A stretch of 64,000 nt of DNA. Origin: Nocardia flavorosea NBRC 108225. Its GTDB lineage: Bacteria > Actinomycetota > Actinomycetes > Mycobacteriales > Mycobacteriaceae. Numbering within the stretch: the first letter of the stretch is position 1; each line of letters opens with the position of its first letter. Shown here one piece after another: positions 53,946 through 63,019 of the stretch. The stretch lies in contig NZ_BDCG01000012.1 of assembly GCF_001613385.1 (NCBI RefSeq), positions 248,001-312,000 of the forward strand. Reading direction: 5' to 3'. The translations under genes were made by a program, and so were the position numbers. Under the pieces are notes generated by a model. That model made no database searches. It was not told where the DNA came from and was given only the letters and a program-made list of their open reading frames with translations.

Positions 53946-54587
53946 ATGCCACGGGAACTGGCAGATCTACCGTTTGCGCGATGGCTGGAGCCGGTCGGCG
54001 GCCTCGACGTCGAGCGTGAGTACGACTGCGCCCGGTTCGAGGATATGGTTGCGGCCGATCCCGATCTCCGCAATACGGTGTTCGGCCAGTGCGCCTTCCG
54101 CGCGGTGCATATCGACCACGGTGTGGCCGGTGGCGCCCGGTTCGCCGATGTCTGGCTACACGGTGTCCGGTTCACCGGTACGGATATGCCGGATGCCGCA
54201 TGGCTGGACGCGGAGGTGATCGACGGGGCCTGGTCGGGGGTGGAGGCCAGCGGTGCCGAACTGCGCCGCGTGGTCTTCCACAACTGCAAACTGGACTCGG
54301 TGAACTTCCGGAATGCCCGTTTGACCAAGGTCCGTTTCGTCGATTGCGTGCTCCGGCATGTCGATTTCGGGAGCGCGAAGCTGTCGGAAGTGAGCTTCCC
54401 GGGCTCCGAGATATCGGCGTTGACGGTGCGTAATGCGCAGCTGAAAAAGGTCGACTTCCGGCGCGCACACAGTATCGGTATCGCCGACGGGGTCGAGTCG
54501 GTGCGAGGTGCACTCGTCACACCGGGGCAACTACTGGACCTGGCGCCGGCGCTTGCCGCGGCGGTCGGACTCGCTGTCGAGGAGTGA
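53946..54587 (+). CDS. Pentapeptide-repeat protein
   Basis: 213 residues containing a run of A(D/N)LxX-type repeats from about residue 35 to 175, e.g. CARFEDMVAADPDLRNTVFG, ADVWLHGVRFTGTDMPDAAW and RRVVFHNCKLDSVNFRNARL, which fold as a right-handed four-sided helix. Such proteins can mimic DNA, and some (Qnr, MfpA) protect gyrase from quinolones; this one is not close enough to call. ATG 53946 has a strong ribosome site, AAAGGAGGGG. Confidence 0.85.
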   Translation: MPRELADLPFARWLEPVGGLDVEREYDCARFEDMVAADPDLRNTVFGQCAFRAVHIDHGVAGGARFADVWLHGVRFTGTDMPDAAWLDAEVIDGAWSGVEASGAELRRVVFHNCKLDSVNFRNARLTKVRFVDCVLRHVDFGSAKLSEVSFPGSEISALTVRNAQLKKVDFRRAHSIGIADGVESVRGALVTPGQLLDLAPALAAAVGLAVEE

Positions 54588-54590
54588 GCC

Positions 54591-55151
54591 TCAGCGGGTG
54601 ACCGCGCGGGCCACTGTGCGCGCGACTTCTTCGTCGCCGAGGGCGCTGTCCTGGATCAGCGCGTGTGACAACACCGTCCGCACCACCACTTCGGCCGCTC
54701 GACGCGGAGGCAGGGCGAGCGCTGCCTCGTCACCGGCCGCGACGAACGGTTCGGCGAAGGCGGCCACGGTTTCGACCAGATTCAGCCGTGTTCCCTCGTG
54801 TGCGATGGCCAGGGTGAGCAACCAGCCGGGTTCGTGCATCCGGAGGTAGTTGAACGCGCGATGGCCGCGTAGGTAGTTCAGCGCAAAAAGTGTTGCCGCC
54901 CGAACGACTTCTGCGGCACCGGCGGTGATATCGATCGCGACAAACGCGGCGGCCACCATCTTCGCCACTTCGTGGCGGCCCACGGCGGAGACGAGCCCGT
55001 CCTTGTCTCCGAATTCTCGATAGGCGGTCGCGCGCGAGACCCCGGCGCGCGCGGCGACGGCACCGTGGGTGAGGCCGTCCAAACCGCTTTCCGCGATGAG
55101 CGCGACGGCGGCTTCCAGCAGCTCGTCCGACGATCGGGTGGAAGAGGTCAT
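54591..55151 (-). CDS. TetR-family regulator
   Basis: 186 residues: HTH at residues 8-52 (LLEAAVALIAESGLDGLTHG, AVAARAGVSRATAYREFGDK). The ligand domain is LFALNYLRGHRAFNYLRMHE and following. It diverges from the FAD-monooxygenase/reductase fusion gene across a TGAGACT...AGTCTCA dyad, so it likely represses that gene and itself. Confidence 0.85.
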   Translation of the reverse strand: MTSSTRSSDELLEAAVALIAESGLDGLTHGAVAARAGVSRATAYREFGDKDGLVSAVGRHEVAKMVAAAFVAIDITAGAAEVVRAATLFALNYLRGHRAFNYLRMHEPGWLLTLAIAHEGTRLNLVETVAAFAEPFVAAGDEAALALPPRRAAEVVVRTVLSHALIQDSALGDEEVARTVARAVTR

Positions 55152-55202
55152 AGGTCTTTCTACCTTGGGTTGCCGCGATGGGGGTTGCCTCACCCAACCT
55201 AC

Positions 55203-55228
55203 TGAGACTAATTTTACGATCAGTCTCA
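55203..55228. promoter_or_regulatory. 26-bp TetR-type operator
   Basis: TGAGACT at the left and AGTCTCA at the right, separated by 12 bases that include AATTTTACG. This is the pattern of many TetR operators and lies in the 133-base gap between the divergent genes. Confidence 0.55.
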
Positions 55229-55284
55229 GAACGGGCCGCGTAGCCGAGCCCTGGGATTTCAGGACGATGACGACGGAGGCGCAG

Positions 55285-57809
55285 ATGTCGAGGACCGGCA
55301 ATACGGCGGCCCGGGGCCGGGCGGTGGTACTGGGCGCGAGTATGGCCGGTCTACTGGCAGCCCGGGTGCTGGGGAACATTTCACCGAAGTCGTCGTACTC
55401 GAACGCGACGACCTGTCGGCCCCGGGGGACCGTCGCGGAGTCCCCCAGGGCCGCCACGTCCATGCACTGCTCGCCCGGGGGCGACTCGTCCTGGAGCAGC
55501 TCTTCCCGGGCATCACCGCGGAACTACTCGCCGACGGCGCGGTCGAATGCCGATCCCTCACCGAGATGCGGATGACGGTGGCCGGGCACACTCTCCGTCA
55601 GGCCGACGCCGGATATTCGCTGCTCCAGGCCAGCCGCCCATTTCTCGAATGGCGGGTACGCGGCCGGGTTCGCGCGCTCCCCGGTGTGGAACTGGTCGAC
55701 CACACCGCGGTATCCGGATTGCTCTTCGATACCGGCCGCGCCCGGGTCACGGGTGTGCGCACAGCCGACGGGCGGGAATTCGATGCCGACCTGGTGGTCG
55801 GCTGCCTGGGCTGGCACGGTCCGGTCGACGAATGGCTGACCGGGCTCGGCTACGAGCGACCCGCGGAACACGGTGTGCGGATCGATATGAAGTACGCCAG
55901 CCGATACGTGCGACTACCGCCCCGCTCGGTCGGCGGTGACAAGGAGATCGTGATCGCGAACCAGAACCCGGCCCGGGGGCTGGCCCTGTTCGCGGTGGAA
56001 GACGGCGCGCATATCCTCACGCTGATCGGCTACGGCAGCGACCACCCGCCCACCGATCCGGACGGGTTCTGGCGTTTCGCCGCGTCGGTGGCGCCCCGGG
56101 ATGTGCGCGAAGCACTGGTGGGCGCAGAGGTTCTCAGCGATATCGCCACCTACCGGTATCCGGCCAACCGGCGACGCCGCTACGAGCGGCTGACCAGGTT
56201 TCCGGACGGACTACTCGTGCTGGGTGACGCGGTATGCAGTTTCAGCCCCGCGTTCGGGCAGGGAATGACCGTCTCGGCGCTGCAGGCGCGACAACTGGGC
56301 GAAGTCCTCGCCATCGGTGACCACGACCTGCGCCGTCGGTACTTCCGCGCCGTCGCCCGGACGATCGACGACGCCTGGCGGATCACCGAACTGTTCGATC
56401 TGGCGATGCCACATGTGGATGCGGCGGGCCGGAAACCACTGCGGGCGCTCGGCGCGCTGGCGGGGGTCGCCATGGCCATCGGGGAACGCGACGCGGCGAT
56501 CGGCACCCGCATCGCCCGGATCGCCGGTCTGCTGGACGGCCCGGAGACGCTACTGCGGCCCGCACCGGCCGGACGCGCGGCGCTCGCCGCGGGCACGCTC
56601 GCGGCGGCCGCTGTGCTCCGGCTCCCCCGTGACCGCAATACACGGCCCGCGCCGCTGTTCGACCCGCTGCCGCACGGCCCCGCACGCGGTTTCCATCGGC
56701 TGGTGGTGCGTTCGGTGGTCCGCGATACCGGCGACAGTGCGATCGTCGAGTTCGATATCCCCGCGCACCTGCGCAGCCGTTTCACCTACACCGCCGGACA
56801 GCATCTGGTGATCCGCGGCACCCGCTGCGGCGAACCGGTCCGCCGCAGCTACTCCCTGTGCGATGCCCCGGGGGCGGGCCGGGTGCGTATCGCCGTGAAA
56901 CGGCAACCGGGTGGCGCGTTCTCGTCGTATGTCCTCGACGAGCGCATCACGGGGCCGGCATTGTATGTTTCCGAACCGTCGGGAGTTTTCACTCCCGAGC
57001 TAGACCCCACCGCCTGCCACGAGTACACCGCGGTCGCCGCCGGTTCCGGGATCACTCCGATCGTCGCTATCATCGCCGCGGTACTGGAGGCCGAACCGGA
57101 CAGCGTTTTCACGCTGCATTACGGCAGCCGCCACCGCGCCGGCATCATGCTCGCGCGGTCCGTGCGTGAGTTGTGCGACCGCTACCCCGGGAGGCTCCGG
57201 GCCGTCCACTACCTGTCCCGGCAGCATCCGCGAAATGCGCAGGATTCCGGCGTGCAGTACCGATCCGGGCGGATGGCGGCGGCCGATATCGCCCGGCAGC
57301 ACGCCGACCGCTGGTTTCTGTGCGGGCCGAAAACACTGGTAACCGAAACCGTCGACGCCCTACACGCACGAGGCGTTCCCGGATCACGTATCCAGGTGGA
57401 GCTCTTCGACACCCGCACCCCGCATCGTCCGCCGGCCGTCGCCGGGTCCGCGACCAGCCGGGTCACCCTGGCCGGGTACGGCGAACCTCTGGAATTCGAT
57501 ATGCCGCGGGACCGGACGATCCTGGACGCCGCACTGGACGAGCGCGAAGACCTTCCGTACTCGTGCCTCGGCGGCTCCTGCGGAACCTGCCTCGCCGTCG
57601 TCGCCGACGGGCACGCCGAAATGGAGCCCGACCCCTTGCTGGCGATCACCGGCGACGAGATCACGCGCGGTCGGGTACTGGCCTGCCGCGCGCGGCCGGT
57701 CACCGAGCAGGTCACGTTGCGTTTCGGATCCGGCCCGGCCGAGAAGTCACGGACACCGGAATCGGTCCCCGGCCGGGCCCCGGTCTCCCCTGGCGGCGCC
57801 GGGCACTAG
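55285..57809 (+). CDS. FAD monooxygenase fused to FNR-type reductase and 2Fe-2S ferredoxin (frameshifted)
   Basis: Three parts: a class A-like FAD monooxygenase (VVLGASMAGLLAARVL Rossmann; LGDAVCSFSPAFGQGM); an FNR reductase domain (RRSYSLCD for FAD, AGSGITPIVAI for NAD(P)); and a plant-type ferredoxin (C-x4-C-x2-C in YSCLGGSCGTCLAVV, last Cys in LACRAR). The start ATG 55285 has GGAGG. Near 55371-55374 a run of four G must be five for the reading GEHFTEVVVLERDDL to continue; as given, the frame shifts there and an in-frame ATG reopens at 55566. It may be a sequencing error or a broken gene. Confidence 0.78.
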
Positions 57810-58750
57810 CTGGTCACGGTCTCCAGGACGGCCGTGGTGGCGTCGGCGATGGCCTGATCGCTCGGAGCGGCCATGGGGTAGCCGATGGTCGAGCGGCTGA
57901 AGATGACCAGGACGACCGAGGTTCCGGTGGGGCTCCACACCACACCGGCATCGTTGACGGTGCCGTAGGCGCCGGTACCGGATTTATCGGCCGCGACCCA
58001 GCCGACCGGCAGGCCTTCGCGCATCCGCTCACCCGAGGTGACGCTCGAACGCATCCAGCCGGTGAGCATCCGCCGGTGCTCGGGAATCAGCGCATTACCG
58101 AGGACCAGCCGGTGCAGACCGCCGGCGAATGCGGCGGGAGTGCTGGTATCACGGGTGTCACCGGGGAGGGCTTCGTTGAGTGCGGGTTCCCAGCGGTCCA
58201 GCCTGGTCTGGGTATCGCCGAGCGTGCGGGCCAGGGCGGTGACCGCGGGCGGACCACCGATGCGGCGCAGGATGAGGTTGGCGGCCGTGTTGTCATTGCG
58301 TACAAGGGTCGCTTGGCACAGGTCGTACCAGCTGAGGGTTTCACCGGCTCGGTAGCTGGTGGTCGGTGACGCGATCACGATATCGGAGCGCAGGATCGGG
58401 ACCTGCTCGTTCAGGTCCACTTCCCCGCGTTCGGCGAGGCGCAGCAGCGCGGCGACCGCGTACACCTTGAAGGTGGACGTGAGAGCGAACCGGTCCGTGG
58501 CATTCCACTCGAAGGTCCGTGCGCCCGTCGGGCTGTAGGCGGCAATCCCGAACAGCACATCGTGGCGTTCCTGGATCTCCATCAGCGTATTGCTGAGGTC
58601 GGCGACGGCCGGCGGGCTGATCGTGGCCGGTGTCGATGTGCTGGGCTCGCTCGGATCGGAACCGCATGCGGTGACGGCGAACGCGGTGACGGCCAGGACG
58701 GCCACCAGCGATCGGCGCGGAACGCGGAATTCTGATCGGATCGGTTTCAC
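57806..58750 (-). CDS. bla: Class A beta-lactamase lipoprotein
   Basis: 314 residues. Lipoprotein signal with lipobox VTAC (Cys29). Class A elements: active Ser in TSTFKVYA (S92-x-x-K), omega-loop RWEPALNE (Glu166 and Asn170 positions) and KSGTGAYG (KTG box). At the SDN motif it reads RNDNTAANL: Ser130 is Asn. GTG 58750 is the start. It hydrolyses penicillins/cephalosporins if active. It diverges from a LysR gene and meets the upstream fusion gene tail-to-tail, sharing CTAG at their stops. Confidence 0.9.
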   Translation of the reverse strand: MKPIRSEFRVPRRSLVAVLAVTAFAVTACGSDPSEPSTSTPATISPPAVADLSNTLMEIQERHDVLFGIAAYSPTGARTFEWNATDRFALTSTFKVYAVAALLRLAERGEVDLNEQVPILRSDIVIASPTTSYRAGETLSWYDLCQATLVRNDNTAANLILRRIGGPPAVTALARTLGDTQTRLDRWEPALNEALPGDTRDTSTPAAFAGGLHRLVLGNALIPEHRRMLTGWMRSSVTSGERMREGLPVGWVAADKSGTGAYGTVNDAGVVWSPTGTSVVLVIFSRSTIGYPMAAPSDQAIADATTAVLETVTS

Positions 58751-58839
58751 ATCGGCAGCACACACGTGTCCGTGGCCGGTCGCCAATATCCGACACTCCC
58801 GCACACGATACGCAACAGATATAGCAGCAGCTGAACCAG

Positions 58840-58858
58840 GGTTTCGGCCCGCGAAACC
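58840..58858. promoter_or_regulatory. Inverted repeat in the bla/lysR divergent region
   Basis: GGTTTCG and CGAAACC face each other over five bases; a third GAAACCG half-site lies about 8 bases further on. LysR regulators bind such dyads between divergent genes. It is a likely AmpR-like binding site. Confidence 0.5.
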
Positions 58859-58913
58859 GGCGCTGAAACCGCAGTTGGACGGTGGCCGGTCGGGACGCTG
58901 GTTCAATATGGCT

Positions 58914-59789
58914 ATGGACCTCATCCGCCACCTCGGCTATTTCGTCGCCATCGCGGACGAGGGACATTTCGGACGCGCGGCGACAGTTCTCGATATGACC
59001 CAGCCGCCGCTGTCCCAGGGTTTGCGGCGACTGGAGACCCAACTCGGAGTCGAACTCGTGCACCGCACGCGGCAGGGCGCGGTACTCACGGCGGCCGGCC
59101 GGCAACTCCTGCCGCGGGCCCGGCTGCTGGTCGACGACGCGGCCCGGCTGCTGGCCGAGGCGCAGCGGATCGCCCGTACCCGCGGCACGGTGCACTGGGG
59201 CGCCACCACTGCGCTCGCCGACCGGATCCTCACTGCCTGTGTGACCGCGCTACGCACCGAGAAGAACAGCGGTGACGCCGTGTCCACCACAGTGGCCGCC
59301 ACGGTCGACCTGGTGTCGGCGGTGCGGTCGGGATTGTGTGATGTGGCGGTGATCGAACATCCGGCACTGGTCGACGGTGTGGAGGCCGGACCGGTGGTGA
59401 AACTACCGCGCTGGATCGTGGTGCCCGCCGAACATCGCAGCGCCGCGACCGAACGCCCGGTGTTTCCGATGCTGGCCGACCTCACCTATGCGGCGTATCC
59501 GCGCGCCGCAAATCCCCCGGCCTCCGATACGGTCCGGGACCTGTTGCGTGAGCGCGGGCTCGACGCGCCGACGGTCACCGTGCACGACGATCGCTCGATA
59601 CTCGCCGCAGTGGCCGCCGGAACCAGTTTCGGTCTCACCACCACGCCACCGTCCGATATCCCGGGCGTCGCCTGGTTGCGGATGGCACCGCAGGCGGTGG
59701 CGTTGCGCTGCCGGGTGATCCACCGGGCAGGGGCAGAAGAACAGGCCGATGCCTTGGACAGCGTGCTGTACCGGGAACGAGTACGGTGA
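58914..59789 (+). CDS. LysR-family regulator (AmpR-like position)
   Basis: 291 residues. N-terminal HTH: LIRHLGYFVAIADEGHFGRA, TVLDMTQPPLSQGLRRLETQ and LGVELVHRTRQGAVLTAAGR. The substrate-binding half follows (residues 95-290), with VHWGATTALADRILTACVTA. It is placed between a class A beta-lactamase (divergent) and a serine hydrolase gene (downstream, four-base overlap), like AmpR with its targets. ATG 58914 or 58908. Confidence 0.88.
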   Translation: MDLIRHLGYFVAIADEGHFGRAATVLDMTQPPLSQGLRRLETQLGVELVHRTRQGAVLTAAGRQLLPRARLLVDDAARLLAEAQRIARTRGTVHWGATTALADRILTACVTALRTEKNSGDAVSTTVAATVDLVSAVRSGLCDVAVIEHPALVDGVEAGPVVKLPRWIVVPAEHRSAATERPVFPMLADLTYAAYPRAANPPASDTVRDLLRERGLDAPTVTVHDDRSILAAVAAGTSFGLTTTPPSDIPGVAWLRMAPQAVALRCRVIHRAGAEEQADALDSVLYRERVR

Positions 59790-60682
59790 CCGTCGCCGAG
59801 CGGATCCACGCGGTATTCGCCGATGCGGGCTGCACCGGCCGATTGCATGCCAGGCGGTGTGACGGTGGCGCCGCGGAGGTCTCGATCGGCGGCACCGAAC
59901 GGGTGGTGACCGCCTCGGTGTACAAACTTCCGCTACTGCTCGCGTATTGCCGCGCGGTGGACGCCGGCCGGATCGACCCGCTGGAACGGCTCACCCTCAT
60001 CCCTGCCGAATGCACCCCCGGCCCCACCGGGATCTCCGCCTTGCACGATCCGGTCACCATGAGCCGCCGCGATCTGGCGACCTCGATGATGACATTGTCC
60101 GACAATGCCGCGGCAGATCTGCTGCTGGGCGAGATCGGTCTCGCAGAGGTGCACGACCTGCTGCAATCGCTCGGGCTCCTGCGGACCCGGCTGGTCGGCG
60201 GCACCGCCGATATCCAGCGCGGCCTGATCTCCGATACCGATACCCACAGCACGGTGGAAGCTTTCGCGGCGCTGGCCGACAACGACGAGGCGTGGACGGT
60301 ATCCGCCTACGATCCCGCCTACACGAGCGCGACCACGCCGGAGGAGATGACCCGGCTGCTGTCGGCCCTGTGGCGCGGTGAAGTGGTGTCGGCGGAACAA
60401 ACAGCTTTCGCGCAAGCGGTGATGCGCCGCCAGGTCTGGCCGCACCGGATCGCGGCCGGATTCCCGCACCGCGGAGTATCAGTGGCCGGGAAAACCGGGA
60501 CCATCGGGATCATTCGCAACGAGATCGCCGTGGTCGAATTTCCCGAGGAGTACCCGGTAGCGGTGGCGGTGTTCACCCGCGCCGCGCGCGCCGATCCCGC
60601 GGTCCCCGCCGTCGATGCCGCGATCGCCGAGGCCGCCCGCATAGCGGTCACCGAAATGCGCCGTGCCTTGCCCGGCGAGTGA
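59786..60682 (+). CDS. Serine hydrolase of the class A beta-lactamase fold
   Basis: 298 residues without signal peptide. The active Ser is in TASVYKLPLLLAY (SxxK), SDN in MMTLSDNAAADLLLGE and KTG in VAGKTGTIGIIRNEIA. The omega-loop ExxLN is not visible (RLVGGTADIQRGLISD instead), so deacylation of beta-lactams would be poor. It may be a cytoplasmic beta-lactam- or peptide-binding sensor or an esterase. GTG 59786 overlaps the LysR stop by four bases. Confidence 0.85.
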   Translation: MTVAERIHAVFADAGCTGRLHARRCDGGAAEVSIGGTERVVTASVYKLPLLLAYCRAVDAGRIDPLERLTLIPAECTPGPTGISALHDPVTMSRRDLATSMMTLSDNAAADLLLGEIGLAEVHDLLQSLGLLRTRLVGGTADIQRGLISDTDTHSTVEAFAALADNDEAWTVSAYDPAYTSATTPEEMTRLLSALWRGEVVSAEQTAFAQAVMRRQVWPHRIAAGFPHRGVSVAGKTGTIGIIRNEIAVVEFPEEYPVAVAVFTRAARADPAVPAVDAAIAEAARIAVTEMRRALPGE

Positions 60683-60700
60683 ACTGCCGTGGAGACCGGA

Positions 60701-61360
60701 TCAGAAAGCGAGTTCCGGCCAGGAGATATCGATGGGAAAAGGAAAATCGGTGGTGATCCGCTCGGAATCCTGCGGCGTCCATTTACCGATCAGCAGGTAG
60801 TTGGCCGGGTAGAGCGGATGGACACCGGCCGGAAGCCGGCCGTGGGTGACCTCCAGCGCGAATGCGCGGATCATGGCGATCGCGCTTTCCTCGCGAGCCA
60901 GAGTCACCTCCCAGTACCAGGGGATCCCGGCCTTCGCGTACCGCGACTTCTTCTCATCCATATCCGTCTTGGTATTCGACGGCGAGAGCACTTCTCCCGC
61001 GAGGAGCACATCATCGCCGTGAAGGTCCTGATAGGGCTCGGCGAGACAGCGGGCGACGAGGAAATCCGGTGTGACGAAATCGGACTTGCCTGTGCGACCG
61101 AAGAAGATATTTGTTTCAGTGTGTACCCGCCAGCACTGCTCGGGGTTCCGGTCCATCTCGCTACGGGCGCATCGGCGTAGGCCGCTCCACAACAGGTTGG
61201 TGAACTCCTGGTGTTCGGCAGGCCCCCTGCGAACCCACACCACCCGGCCGTCCCAGAGTTCGATCTGCCGGGCGATATCCTCCGGTAGCTGTTCGAGTTC
61301 CTCCCACGTCATGTACTCGGGCAGTCCGGGCTGTTCCACGGATCGACGCGACATGCCCAT
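60701..61360 (-). CDS. Uma2-family (DUF820) restriction endonuclease-like protein
   Basis: 219 residues of the Uma2 PD-(D/E)xK fold: MTWEELEQLPEDIARQIELW, CWRVHTETNIFFGRTGKSDF, VTPDFLVARCLAEPYQDLHG (Asp of the active site), VLLAGEVLSPSNTKTDMDEK (Glu and Lys) and YAKAGIPWYWEV. Function is unproven in most members. The ATG at 61360 is chosen; others at 61378 and 61354 are open. Convergent with the serine hydrolase gene. Confidence 0.8.
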   Translation of the reverse strand: MGMSRRSVEQPGLPEYMTWEELEQLPEDIARQIELWDGRVVWVRRGPAEHQEFTNLLWSGLRRCARSEMDRNPEQCWRVHTETNIFFGRTGKSDFVTPDFLVARCLAEPYQDLHGDDVLLAGEVLSPSNTKTDMDEKKSRYAKAGIPWYWEVTLAREESAIAMIRAFALEVTHGRLPAGVHPLYPANYLLIGKWTPQDSERITTDFPFPIDISWPELAF

Positions 61361-61403
61361 ATCGTAGCCGCCTGCCATACCACCCCTCACGGGGTGAACG
61401 AGA

Positions 61404-61823
61404 TCATTCCCGGGTGACCAGCAGGTTCACTCGATAGTCGGGCAAGGGGATTTCGCTACTCGACCCCGCCGGCTGCATCGACCGCAGCGCGATCCGGTAA
61501 CCGCCCGTACGCACTTCGGTGGAGAACTGCGGATTCGAATGGAGTTCATGGGCCGACCGCGCACCGTCCACCGTGACCTCGGTGAGCACCGTCGCGTCGC
61601 CTTCCCGGACACAGTTCACCTCGGCGGGGCATCGGCTGTCCTCGGGGACATCGCGAAACAGCACCGTCACCCGGCCCGCATCCAGAACAGCGGTATCACC
61701 GCCCGACAGGGTGAATTCGGTGCCCAGTTCCGGAGGTGGCGCCGGCTCGGCGGACGCACAGCCGGCCGCGACCGTCATGACCCCCAGGGCGACTACCCAC
61801 CGACCCGCACGCGCGGCATTCAT
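61404..61823 (-). CDS. Small lipoprotein
   Basis: 139 residues. Signal peptide MNAARAGRWVVALGVMTVAA with lipobox AAGC (Cys near residue 22). The rest is a beta-rich domain with RCPAEVNCVREGDATVLTEV, which contains two Cys likely bonded, and RTGGYRIALRSMQPA. ATG 61823 has GAGGA nine bases upstream. Function unknown. Confidence 0.75.
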   Translation of the reverse strand: MNAARAGRWVVALGVMTVAAGCASAEPAPPPELGTEFTLSGGDTAVLDAGRVTVLFRDVPEDSRCPAEVNCVREGDATVLTEVTVDGARSAHELHSNPQFSTEVRTGGYRIALRSMQPAGSSSEIPLPDYRVNLLVTRE

Positions 61824-62121
61824 AACAGCCGATCCTCGCACAGGGATATCGCCGGGTGAGCCGATTCGGTGCGCTCGGTCTGTATCCGAGCCGAGCGCCG
61901 ATCGCCGGAGGCTCTGCCTGCGGATGTATGCGCAGCTCGTCGGCACCGAGCATTCCCCAGCAGTCCGGACCACCGGATCCGCTCCGGCCGGCGAGCTCCG
62001 ATGCCGTCGGACCGGCAACACACCGCTGCGAGGCAGCCTCCCGTCCGGCCGGGCACGGGGTACCGGCCGGACGTTGCGGGGCAGCCGGGTACCGGCGAGC
62101 GTCCACCAGGGTTGTGACGTC

Positions 62122-62958
62122 CTACTTGAGCATCGAACCGCAGTCGACCGGCAGCGTGACGCCGGTGAGGTAACGGGCCTCTTCGGAAGCCAGATACAGC
62201 ACGGCGTTGCTGATATCGATCGGGTCCACCCACGGCACCGGCAGCGTGTGGAACATCTGGCAGATCGGCGCCATATCGTCGGCGGTCGGGTTTTCCAGAT
62301 CGGGGCGGAACATCTGGAACGTCTTCTCGTTCATGATCATGGCGGTACTCACGTGCGTGGGGTGCACCGAGTTCACCCGGATCATGTGCTGGCCGAGTTC
62401 CACCGCGAAGGCCCGCATCAGACCGACGACCCCGTGTTTTGCGGAGACGTAATGACCGGTCTGCGGGTAGGCCTTCAGGCCGCCGACCGAGCTGGTGAGC
62501 ACGATGGAACCACCGCGGCCGCCCTCGAGGATGTGCGGGACACCGGCTTTCACCGATTTCCACACACCGCTGAGGTTGATATCGATCGTTTCCTGCCAGA
62601 CGTTCTCGGCGGTTTCGGCCAGGGTGTCGCCGCCGCTGGCGATGCCGGCGTTCGCGACGATGATGTCGAGGCGCCCGAGGTTTCCGACCCCCTCGGCGAG
62701 GGCTTCCTTCAGGCCGTCGGCGTCGCGAACGTCGACCTCGGCGGTGACGATTTTGCGACCGGTGGCCTTGACGAGTTCTTCGGTTTCGGCGAGATCGGCG
62801 GGTGTCGCCGGGGGGATCTCGGCCGTGTCGATCGGCTTACAGATATCGATGGCGATGATGTCGGCGCCTTCTTGGGCCAGCCGCACCGCATGGCTGCGGC
62901 CCTGGCCGCGGGCCGCGCCGGTGATGAACGCGACCTTTCCTTCGACCCGTCCGGTCAT
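62122..62958 (-). CDS. Mycofactocin-coupled SDR-family oxidoreductase
   Basis: 278 residues. VAFITGAARGQGRSHAVRLA is the signature start of the mycofactocin-coupled SDR subgroup, whose NAD(H) is held tightly and reoxidised through mycofactocin. Catalytic LTSSVGGLKAYPQTGHY with YVSAKHGVVG. The ends VHPTHVSTAMIMNEKTFQMF and LTGVTLPVDCGSMLK also fit that subgroup. It probably oxidises an alcohol. It follows the P450 gene (61 bases), suggesting P450 makes an alcohol that this enzyme oxidises. Confidence 0.88.
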   Translation of the reverse strand: MTGRVEGKVAFITGAARGQGRSHAVRLAQEGADIIAIDICKPIDTAEIPPATPADLAETEELVKATGRKIVTAEVDVRDADGLKEALAEGVGNLGRLDIIVANAGIASGGDTLAETAENVWQETIDINLSGVWKSVKAGVPHILEGGRGGSIVLTSSVGGLKAYPQTGHYVSAKHGVVGLMRAFAVELGQHMIRVNSVHPTHVSTAMIMNEKTFQMFRPDLENPTADDMAPICQMFHTLPVPWVDPIDISNAVLYLASEEARYLTGVTLPVDCGSMLK

Positions 62959-63019
62959 GACTTCCTCTTTTCTCGTTTCGGCAGCACACCTGCCGTTTTA
63001 CGTTGCTGCGTACGGTGTT

